From Chromatiales bacterium (GTDB taxonomy: Bacteria; Pseudomonadota; Gammaproteobacteria; Thiohalomonadales; Thiohalomonadaceae): a stretch of 8,176 nucleotides of DNA. The notes under the pieces are model-generated. The model was not told the DNA's origin, made no database searches, and saw only the letters and a list, made by a program, of their open reading frames with translations. The position numbers were made by a program, and so were the translations under genes. The stretch spans positions 1 through 8,176 of the forward strand of contig JAOTST010000056.1 of assembly GCA_029864785.1 (NCBI GenBank), written 5' to 3'. Of this stretch, positions 1 through 5,937 are shown in pieces (within the stretch, counting starts at the first letter, position 1; the number at the start of each line of letters is the position of its first letter).

Positions 1-723
1 ACCGAAGTGATCGGCTTTTTCAACCGAAATAATATCGACTACTACGAAGGGATGGTGCTCGAATCGGCTGCGATTATCTCTGAATCGTTTAACCGTATCT
101 CGCAAGAGAGCATGCAAATTCAGGAGTCTTTTATCTACACTCTTGATGCTCTTGCGCGCGCCTCTGAAGCCAATGATGAGGATACAGGTACCCATATTGT
201 TCGCCTCAATGAGTACTCTCGCGTGCTGGCTGAGGCGATGGGCCTAGATGAGGATTTCATACAAACGATTCAATACTCCGCCATGATGCACGACGTCGGT
301 AAGATTCACATCCATCCCGATATCCTCAAAAAGCCCGGCAAGCTGACCGAGCAAGAATTTCATGCCATGCAGGCGCACCCAATTTATGGCGCAAAAATTC
401 TTGGCGACTCTCCAAGAATGATGATGGCGGCAGATATTGCGCGCTACCACCACGAGAAATTTAGTGGTGGCGGTTACCCCTACAACATCGCCGGCAACGA
501 GATCCCCCTTGCTGCCCGGATTGTCGCCATTGCCGATGTCTATGATGCGCTACGCCAGCAGCGTGTCTACAAACCCTCGCTCTCACATGAAAAGGCGATG
601 CACATTATTACAGAGGGCGATGGTCGTACCTCACCTGAAGATTTTGATCCAAAAGTAATGGCTGCATTTCAGTCGATCCACGAAAAACTGGATCAGATCT
701 TTAATGCATTTCAAGATAAATAG
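1..723 (+). CDS. HD-GYP domain cyclic-di-GMP phosphodiesterase, 5'-truncated by the window edge
   Basis: Reading frame open from base 1, 240 residues visible; the start lies outside the window (the GTG at 7 is probably internal). HD-GYP proteins hydrolyse cyclic-di-GMP to pGpG and/or GMP at a two- or three-metal centre. Numbering from base 1, the HD pair is H97-D98, followed by GKI and then the ILKKPGKLT stretch typical of the family. Further on come a His-Pro pair, the HHE triplet (about 150-152), GGGYP (156-160) and the ARIVAIADVYDAL helix. The usual Asp-Gly-x-Gly-Tyr-Pro is here Ser-Gly-Gly-Gly-Tyr-Pro, so one Asp is missing while GYP is kept. Residues 1-35 look like the last strand and helix of a GAF-type sensor domain (inference), joined by a helical linker. 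The HD-GYP identification is firm; the upstream sensor is a guess. No clear intrinsic terminator follows. Confidence 0.9.
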   Translation, partial: TEVIGFFNRNNIDYYEGMVLESAAIISESFNRISQESMQIQESFIYTLDALARASEANDEDTGTHIVRLNEYSRVLAEAMGLDEDFIQTIQYSAMMHDVGKIHIHPDILKKPGKLTEQEFHAMQAHPIYGAKILGDSPRMMMAADIARYHHEKFSGGGYPYNIAGNEIPLAARIVAIADVYDALRQQRVYKPSLSHEKAMHIITEGDGRTSPEDFDPKVMAAFQSIHEKLDQIFNAFQDK

Positions 724-725
724 CT

Positions 726-758
726 CTGCCGTCCCTGGCAGCGGAGTCGTCCTGACTC
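726..758 (+). repeat. two tandem short inverted repeats just after the HD-GYP stop codon
   Basis: CTGCC (726-730) pairs with GGCAG (737-741) across a 6-base loop, and GAGTC (744-748) pairs with GACTC (754-758) across a 5-base loop. They begin 3 bases after the stop codon. The following sequence is A-rich rather than T-rich, so this is not a standard intrinsic terminator for the + strand gene. They could slow 3' exonuclease decay of the mRNA, or be chance. Confidence 0.35.
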
Positions 759-895
759 AAAGAAGAAAATTACTAATCGCAATGACTTAGACTAGACCAA
801 GTTTAAGAAAGATCAACATCAATGTTAGATGGCTATCATCAATTTGCCGCTATTTTCAGTGAGATTCGCCCTCTCTGCCGACTTTAATAGTGCCT

Positions 896-926
896 GAGGG
901 GGGGCATTGCTCTAATATCCTCCCCT
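896..926 (+). promoter_or_regulatory. G-tract/C-tract hairpin and possible extended -10 abutting the tmcA start
   Basis: A run AGGGGGGG (897-904) can pair with CCTCCCCT (919-926), with one G-U pair and a 14-base loop, ending at the base before ATG 927. The loop holds TGCTCTAAT (908-916), which fits an extended -10 (TGn plus 5 of 6 matches to TATAAT), and the overlapping TAATAT (913-918). No convincing -35 hexamer lies 16-18 bases upstream. If this is the promoter, transcription would start within a few bases of the ATG and the mRNA would be nearly leaderless. If transcription starts further upstream, the hairpin would cover the ribosome landing zone. No Shine-Dalgarno sequence lies at normal spacing. 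The two readings exclude each other; both are inferences. Confidence 0.35.
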
Positions 927-3053
927 ATGAATAAGTTTACAGCCCCCGTAACAGTTCATCTTGAGCGACTGCTTGCCCTAAAAGAGGAGGCACAGGTGCG
1001 CCACCAGCGCCGGATGGTAGTGGTTGCCGGCGATCTTGGCTGGTGCAATGATCTCGCCAATGCCTTGATCGAAGCCCTAAGGGAGACCGACAATGGTGAT
1101 TACCTGTGGATCGCCAAAGAGTCTCCCGAACCGACTAACCGTCTGCAACAGATTATTGGTGGGGAGAGTCCTCTTCTGCTCTTTAACGCACATCATGGAT
1201 TTGATCCCAACCTCTTCGGAACGGCGGCAGGTACCGTAGTCGGTGGTGGCCTCATCGTGTTATTGACCCCAGAGTTTGAGAAGTGGAGAAAAAAGAGTGA
1301 CCCCGTCTCCTCACGTATTACCGTCTATCCTCACCCTCCTGAATCGATCACCAATCGCTATATCACACGGCTGATTCAGATCATTGAAGCGGGAGAAAGA
1401 GAGTCACTAACGACGGTTATCCACCCCTCTCAACCACCAAAAACAGCCTGCAAAATAACTAAACCCGTATTTGCGGCACCTCAAGAGCACGATCACCCTG
1501 AACAGCAGCAAGCCATTGAGGCCATTATCCACACCGCAACCGGCCACCGTCACCGCCCATTGGTGATTACCGCCGCTCGGGGTCGCGGCAAAAGCGCCGC
1601 TCTCGGTATCGCCGCAGGCCAGCTGATCCGCGATGGAAAACAACACATTGTGGTTACCGCTCCCAGTCGTGCTGCTGTAGATAGCCTCTTTAAACATGCA
1701 GATAGCTCTGCTGAAACGAGCAAAAACGATGCATCACTGGAGTTTATCGCGCCAGATGCCCTGATTAGGAACCCTATCGATGCAGGACTCATACTTGTTG
1801 ATGAGGCCGCTGCCATCCCTACCCCAATATTGGTTCAAATTGTAAAGCGCTACCCCCGTGTTGTCTTTGCGACTACCACTCATGGTTATGAGGGTTCAGG
1901 ACAGGGATTCGCACTGCGCTTTTTACGCACCCTGCAACAGATTACGCCCGACTTCAGTGTAATCGAGCTCAACCAACCCATCCGCTGGAGCGAGGGGGAT
2001 CCGGTCGAAGAGCTGATCAACCGAATGCTGCTACTCGATACTGAGGCGAAACTCCCCACAGAAGTTAAGTCCACTAACTCGATTCAGATCGACCAGATCA
2101 ATCGAATAGATCGAGCGCAGCTTGCCCAAAATGAACCTGAATTACGACATCTTTTTGGCCTGCTGGTTCTAGCACACTACCGCACCACTCCGCTGGATCT
2201 ACGCCAGCTACTCGACGGCCCCAATCTCTCTATCTATACCGCGATCTCTAAAAACACCATTATCGCCACCGCACTGATTGCCGATGAGGGAGAGATTGAA
2301 TCAGAGCTGGCACATGAGATCTGGCTCGGTAAACGTCGTCCACAAGGACACCTCCTTCCTCAGACGCTCATCGCTCATCTTGGCATTCGGGATGCGGCAC
2401 CTCTACGCTATCGACGCATTATCCGCATCGCCGTTCATCCTGAACTACAGCGTCGTGGAGTGGGGCGTGCACTAATGAAGAAAATTACCGCCGATGCCTC
2501 TACTGATCAGATCGACATTCTCGGTACCAGCTACGGCGCAACAACTGAACTCATCCGTTTCTGGAGCCAAAACCATATGACGCCCATTTTTGTCGGCAGC
2601 CAGCGCAACGCCAGCAGCGGTACCTATGCACTGACCCAGCTGAGCGCACTGAGCGAACGAGGTAACACAATCTGTACCTTGGCAGAGAGACGCTTTCAAA
2701 ACGGATTGCTCAATCAGCTACACGATCCGCTAAAACAGTTGGAGCACGAAATTGTCCAACAGCTACTTAAACCGGTTCCCTTCAATCCAGCCCCACATGA
2801 TCTGGACGATTTTAACGCCTTTGCCGATGGTCATCGCCGTTATGAGACGGTCATCACCCCTTTAATTCAACTCCTATTGGGTCACTTCGACAAAATTGGC
2901 GCACTCACGCCGATGCAGCAACAACTGCTGATCCTAAAGCTGCTACAAAACCACCCCTGGTCACACTGTGGCACGCTATTAAATATTGATGGAAAAGCAG
3001 CCATTCTGACCGAGATGCGCAGTGCTATATCGATACTCAGAAATCATCTTTAG
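927..3053 (+). CDS. tmcA: tRNA(Met) cytidine acetyltransferase TmcA
   Basis: TmcA uses acetyl-CoA and ATP (or GTP) to form N4-acetylcytidine at the wobble base C34 of elongator tRNA(Met), which guards against misreading of Ile codons. The 708 residues show the whole architecture. An N-terminal DUF1726-like region is at about 25-150. An RNA-helicase-like ATPase module follows, with its P-loop ARGRGKS (217-223), Walker B LVDEAAAIP (290-298) and the family stretch HGYEGSGQGF (319-328). The GNAT acetyltransferase fold is at about 440-560, with the acetyl-CoA loop QRRGVGR (508-514) after IRIAVHPEL. A C-terminal helical tRNA-binding region covers about 590-708. It is slightly longer than the roughly 670-residue E. 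coli protein. ATG 927 is chosen because it places the conserved RRMVVVAGDLGW block near residue 28, close to its place in E. coli. The start has no Shine-Dalgarno. It appears to stand alone, with 203 bases upstream and a new promoter downstream. Confidence 0.96.
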   Translation: MNKFTAPVTVHLERLLALKEEAQVRHQRRMVVVAGDLGWCNDLANALIEALRETDNGDYLWIAKESPEPTNRLQQIIGGESPLLLFNAHHGFDPNLFGTAAGTVVGGGLIVLLTPEFEKWRKKSDPVSSRITVYPHPPESITNRYITRLIQIIEAGERESLTTVIHPSQPPKTACKITKPVFAAPQEHDHPEQQQAIEAIIHTATGHRHRPLVITAARGRGKSAALGIAAGQLIRDGKQHIVVTAPSRAAVDSLFKHADSSAETSKNDASLEFIAPDALIRNPIDAGLILVDEAAAIPTPILVQIVKRYPRVVFATTTHGYEGSGQGFALRFLRTLQQITPDFSVIELNQPIRWSEGDPVEELINRMLLLDTEAKLPTEVKSTNSIQIDQINRIDRAQLAQNEPELRHLFGLLVLAHYRTTPLDLRQLLDGPNLSIYTAISKNTIIATALIADEGEIESELAHEIWLGKRRPQGHLLPQTLIAHLGIRDAAPLRYRRIIRIAVHPELQRRGVGRALMKKITADASTDQIDILGTSYGATTELIRFWSQNHMTPIFVGSQRNASSGTYALTQLSALSERGNTICTLAERRFQNGLLNQLHDPLKQLEHEIVQQLLKPVPFNPAPHDLDDFNAFADGHRRYETVITPLIQLLLGHFDKIGALTPMQQQLLILKLLQNHPWSHCGTLLNIDGKAAILTEMRSAISILRNHL

Positions 3054-3057
3054 CCGC

Positions 3058-3085
3058 TTCACACCGAGGAATTAAGTGTTATTAT
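3058..3085 (+). promoter_or_regulatory. sigma70-like promoter for the three-gene signalling operon
   Basis: TTCACA (3058-3063; 5 of 6 matches to TTGACA) is separated by 16 bases from TATTAT (3080-3085; 5 of 6 matches to TATAAT). Transcription would start near 3092, giving a leader of about 30 bases before GTG 3121. The position, just after the tmcA stop and before a block of co-directional signalling genes, fits. This is pattern matching only. Confidence 0.55.
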
Positions 3086-3093
3086 GAATTCCT
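3067..3093 (+). repeat. 7-bp inverted repeat over the -10 element: possible operator, or a weak tmcA terminator
   Basis: AGGAATT (3067-3073) and AATTCCT (3087-3093) are perfect inverted arms around a 13-base centre; a flanking G-T adds one weak pair. The -10 hexamer lies in the centre and the predicted start site falls in the right arm, a common place for a repressor-binding palindrome. As RNA it would form an AT-rich hairpin. The T-rich stretch begins only about 10 bases later and is interrupted, so a terminator role for tmcA is possible but weak. Confidence 0.4.
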
Positions 3094-3109
3094 TCGTTAA
3101 ATAATTTTT

Positions 3110-3114
3110 AAGAG
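3110..3114 (+). promoter_or_regulatory. ribosome binding site supporting the GTG start at 3121
   Basis: AAGAG, a partial match to AAGGAG, sits 6 bases before GTG 3121 in an otherwise T-rich stretch. This spacing supports the GTG as the true start, which also places the receiver's first beta strand right after residue 1. Confidence 0.55.
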
Positions 3115-3120
3115 TTTTTT

Positions 3121-3972
3121 GTGCAGAAAATTAAAGTCCTCATTGTTGATGATGCCTCATTTACCCGCGAGATTATGCGTAAGGGGATTCGTTCCGAATT
3201 CCCCGCATTTACCTCCGAAGAGGCCCCCGATGGGCTAAAGGCGCAAAAATTACTGGAGCAAAAGCCGTTTGACCTCATCCTCTGTGACTGGGAGATGCCG
3301 GAGATGAACGGTGCTGAACTACTCACCTGGCTTCGCAATAACGACCCCATTAAAGACACCCCTTTTATCATGGTCACCAGCCGTGGTGATAAAGAGCATG
3401 TGGTTAAGGCCATTGAACTGAAGGTCAGTAACTACATTGTTAAACCTTTCACCAATGACAAATTGGGAAAGGTTGTCGCCAATGTTTTACAGAAGGCCAT
3501 GGGGCTCACTGCCGAACAGCTTCGCATCATTGGCGGTAAATATCAGGACCCCATGGCGATGGCCAGCAATGGCCTCTCTGGTGCCATTTCAGCCTCAGAA
3601 CTCACGCCCGATAGCGTGGCCAAAAATCGGCCAGCTGTCGCATCAAGCAAGAGTGCAAAACCTACCGAAAAGGTGCTGCTCCCCGTCCGCTTCAGGGGCT
3701 CACAAATTAAACTGCTGGTTAAAGAGATCTCCTCAGAGATGATTACCGGAATCGTCAAAAACGATTCTCAAGTTCCTCCCATAATGGAGATGACGGTGGT
3801 CGATATTTCGTTTGAAGGAATAACTAATCGCCTCAACGCCTTTGTCTATACGCTACAAGCACGGGGTGACAACAATGAGTCGGAGTTTGTCGACATCACC
3901 CTCAAACTAGTCGACCAGGACGACGAGTCCAAGATGGAACACCTTAATCAATTTATCGGCTCCCTTACATAA
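3121..3972 (+). CDS. response regulator with CheY-like receiver and PilZ-like C-terminal domain
   Basis: 283 residues with a GTG start. Residues 1-125 form a complete receiver: acidic pair D10-D11, phosphoacceptor D56 in LILCDWEMP, switch residue T86 and the K108-P109 pair. Every catalytic residue is present, so it should accept phosphate from a histidine kinase, though none is encoded nearby. A low-complexity linker rich in Ala, Ser and Lys (about 145-182) leads to a beta-rich domain at 183-283. Its pattern, a VLLPVRFRG strand followed by VKEISSEMITG and later VPPIMEMTVVDI, resembles PilZ barrels, with a possible DxSxxG at 228-233. A clear RxxxR cyclic-di-GMP-binding motif is missing (only R190 and R192 are close), so ligand binding is doubtful. 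There is no DNA-binding domain. It is the first gene of the operon, 9 bases before the next. The receiver is certain; the PilZ-like assignment is tentative. Confidence 0.88.
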   Translation: MQKIKVLIVDDASFTREIMRKGIRSEFPAFTSEEAPDGLKAQKLLEQKPFDLILCDWEMPEMNGAELLTWLRNNDPIKDTPFIMVTSRGDKEHVVKAIELKVSNYIVKPFTNDKLGKVVANVLQKAMGLTAEQLRIIGGKYQDPMAMASNGLSGAISASELTPDSVAKNRPAVASSKSAKPTEKVLLPVRFRGSQIKLLVKEISSEMITGIVKNDSQVPPIMEMTVVDISFEGITNRLNAFVYTLQARGDNNESEFVDITLKLVDQDDESKMEHLNQFIGSLT

Positions 3973-3981
3973 GCCTGCCCC

Positions 3982-4974
3982 ATGACCATCCCTGTCATCA
4001 TCTGCGACGACTCCAGTTTTGCCCGTAAGCAAGTTGCTCGAGCACTGCCCAAGGGTTGGGATGTCGCCATCTCTTTTGCCGCCAATGGGCGCGAAGGGAT
4101 CGAGGCGATTCGCGCGGGAAAAGGAGATATCCTCTTTCTCGACCTACAGATGCCCGATATGGATGGTTTTGAGGTATTAGAGGCGATTCGAGCCGAAGAT
4201 CTGCAAACCCTTCCCATCGTCATCTCCGGTGATATTCAGGCCGATAGCCAGAAACGGGTTAAAGAACTTGGTGCCGTCACCTTTATCAAGAAACCGGTCG
4301 ATGCGACGGAGCTTTCTGCCACTCTCGATGACTACGGCGTTTTAAGCATCCTTGAAACACCCATGGAAAAGGTGAAAGAGGAGAACGTCAGTTTTGAAGA
4401 CTGGGTGCAAGAGATCTCTAACATCTCTATGGGACGTGCCGCAGATCTACTCGCCCAGTTTATCGATGAGAGCATTGAGCTCTCTATCCCCCGAGTCGCT
4501 CTGCTGGAACCGGTTGAGCTCGATATGATGCTCGCCTCATCCGTTAACCGCGGCGTATCGCATGTCTCGCAAGGGTTTATCGGTTCCGGCGTTTTTGGCG
4601 AGACCTTGATCACCTTCCACGACATCAACTTTGATGAGCTTGCCAAGCTGATGAACTATAGCGAACAGATCGATAGCTCCGGCGAGATGGAGCTACTGAT
4701 GGGACTCTCAAATGTCCTCTCTGGCTCCTTTCTCAAAGAGCTGGCCGAACTGCTAACTGTCACCTTCAGTTTTGGTCACCCACGCATCTCCACCCACAGC
4801 ATGGGCAGTGAAGAAGCCGAGCACCGAAAGATCGACCCCAGCGAGAAGATCCTCTCCATCCACATCAACTACGCCATTGGTAAAAACAGGGTCGAATGTG
4901 ATCAGCTACTGCTCTTTCCACAGGATGCCATCTCCGCTCTACGACAGAGAGCAAACTATATTCTGGATCATTGA
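3982..4974 (+). CDS. response regulator fused to a CheC/CheX-type phosphatase domain
   Basis: 330 residues. The N-terminal receiver (1-120) has D9-D10, phosphoacceptor D54 in LFLDLQMPDMDGFEV, S82 at the Thr/Ser switch position and K104-P105. From about 137 the chain matches the CheC/CheX/FliY phosphatase family, which removes phosphate from CheY-like receivers. The active-site signature (D/S)xxxExxN-x22-P is exact here: D140, E144, N147, P170. A second copy keeps N244 and P267 at the same 22-residue spacing, but has Gly241 where Glu should be and Glu237 at the D/S position. The domain therefore probably has one working site. Candidate targets are its own receiver or the receiver of the gene before it (inference). 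The start follows the upstream stop by 9 bases with no Shine-Dalgarno, so translation is probably coupled. Its stop overlaps the next start. No chemotaxis genes are in view. Confidence 0.9.
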   Translation: MTIPVIICDDSSFARKQVARALPKGWDVAISFAANGREGIEAIRAGKGDILFLDLQMPDMDGFEVLEAIRAEDLQTLPIVISGDIQADSQKRVKELGAVTFIKKPVDATELSATLDDYGVLSILETPMEKVKEENVSFEDWVQEISNISMGRAADLLAQFIDESIELSIPRVALLEPVELDMMLASSVNRGVSHVSQGFIGSGVFGETLITFHDINFDELAKLMNYSEQIDSSGEMELLMGLSNVLSGSFLKELAELLTVTFSFGHPRISTHSMGSEEAEHRKIDPSEKILSIHINYAIGKNRVECDQLLLFPQDAISALRQRANYILDH

Positions 4975-5924
4975 TGAGCGACCCAACAGACAGCATAGGC
5001 GAACTCCACTGGCTACTCGGCATTATTCAAAATGTCGATGTCGGTCTAATCGTAATCGACCGCGACTGTACCATTCGCCTCTGGAATGGCTTTATGGAGA
5101 ACCACAGCGGCAAACAACCCGGTGAAGTGACCGGAAAATCGATCTTTAAGCTGCTACCTGATGTTCCCTCAGACTGGTTACAGAGCAGACTCGACTCGGT
5201 CTTTCTGCTAAAAAATAGTGCCTTCTCGACCTGGCAACAACGAAAAAATATCATCAACTTTAAGAGCTATCGTCCTATTACCGGAAAATCGGAGACGATG
5301 TATCAGGATGTCACCTTTCTGCCTCTAAGCGCTATCAACGGCTCCATCGACCATGTCTGCATCATTATCTACGATGTGACCGAAATGGCTGTTGATGAGC
5401 TGACCCTCGCTGAGATGGGGCGAAGAGATGGCCTCACAAAACTGCTCAACCGTACTGCCTGGGAAGATCAACTCAGCTCCGAATACAATCGAGCACAACG
5501 CAGCGGCAGCTCATCGGTGCTGCTGATGCTAGATATTGACCACTTTAAACAGGTTAACGACAGTTACGGTCATCAGGCCGGTGATGACGTACTTCGAACC
5601 CTCTCTGAACTAATCCGCGAGACCACCCGCGGGGCGGATATCGCCGGGCGTTACGGGGATGAAGAGTTTGCTATTATTCTCACCGATACCGATGAGGAGG
5701 GTGCTCTCATCTATGCGGAGCGACTACGCGAAATGATCGCTGCAACCACCGTCACCCACAACCAGCAGAATATTCAATTTACCGTGAGCATCGGTATTGC
5801 CGAAAATCCTGCCATCGGCTCAGATCACAGCCAGTGGATTGAAAATGCCGACAACGCCCTCTACTATGCCAAAGAGCATGGGCGCAACCAGTCTATGCTC
5901 CACAGCTCCATCTCTCTCGATTAG
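4974..5924 (+). CDS. PAS-GGDEF protein, probable diguanylate cyclase with a variant GDEEF motif
   Basis: 316 residues from ATG 4974; the TTG at 4971 is also in frame, but the ATG shares its A with the upstream TGA (TGATG), typical of coupled translation. Diguanylate cyclases join two GTP into cyclic-di-GMP. Residues 10-135 are a PAS sensor (GLIVIDRDCTIRLWNGF near the start, CIIIYDVTE at the end). The GGDEF domain covers 150-310: DGLTKLLNR (152-160), metal Asp187 in LDIDHFKQVNDSYGH, N195 and D204 for guanine contact, and K300/R304 for phosphate contact. The product-inhibition I-site RxxD is intact (R219-D222), exactly five residues before the signature. The signature is G228-D229-E230-E231-F232, so the second Gly of GG(D/E)EF is replaced by Asp. 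Catalytic E230 is kept. Activity may be reduced or lost; an intact I-site would still allow a cyclic-di-GMP-binding role. No signal peptide or membrane segment is visible, so it is probably cytoplasmic. Confidence 0.93.
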   Translation: MSDPTDSIGELHWLLGIIQNVDVGLIVIDRDCTIRLWNGFMENHSGKQPGEVTGKSIFKLLPDVPSDWLQSRLDSVFLLKNSAFSTWQQRKNIINFKSYRPITGKSETMYQDVTFLPLSAINGSIDHVCIIIYDVTEMAVDELTLAEMGRRDGLTKLLNRTAWEDQLSSEYNRAQRSGSSSVLLMLDIDHFKQVNDSYGHQAGDDVLRTLSELIRETTRGADIAGRYGDEEFAIILTDTDEEGALIYAERLREMIAATTVTHNQQNIQFTVSIGIAENPAIGSDHSQWIENADNALYYAKEHGRNQSMLHSSISLD

Positions 5925-5937
5925 ATCTGAGAAAGCA

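Noticed and set aside
726..770. Intrinsic terminator for the HD-GYP gene
   Set aside because: The stems are only 5 bp and are followed by an A-rich, not T-rich, stretch.
822..887. A 21-residue open frame (ATG to TAA) in the gap before tmcA, as a possible leader peptide
   Set aside because: No good ribosome binding site, no run of regulatory codons, and no attenuator-like hairpin pair follows; expected by chance.
3108..3413. Antisense open frame of 101 codons over the first receiver gene
   Set aside because: It lies wholly opposite a well-supported receiver domain, has low-complexity Ser-rich composition and no recognisable motif; it is a shadow.
4332..4646. Antisense open frame of 104 codons over the CheC domain
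   Set aside because: Opposite a gene with exact active-site motifs; Ser-rich composition typical of a reverse-frame shadow.
4971..4973. TTG as the start of the PAS-GGDEF gene
   Set aside because: The adjacent ATG at 4974 gives the classic TGATG stop-start overlap and is a stronger start codon.
5925..5937. Bidirectional terminator between the converging cyclase gene and glmS
   Set aside because: Only 13 bases separate the stops, and I see no stable stem with T-tracts on either side; termination must use another mechanism or a site inside the genes.
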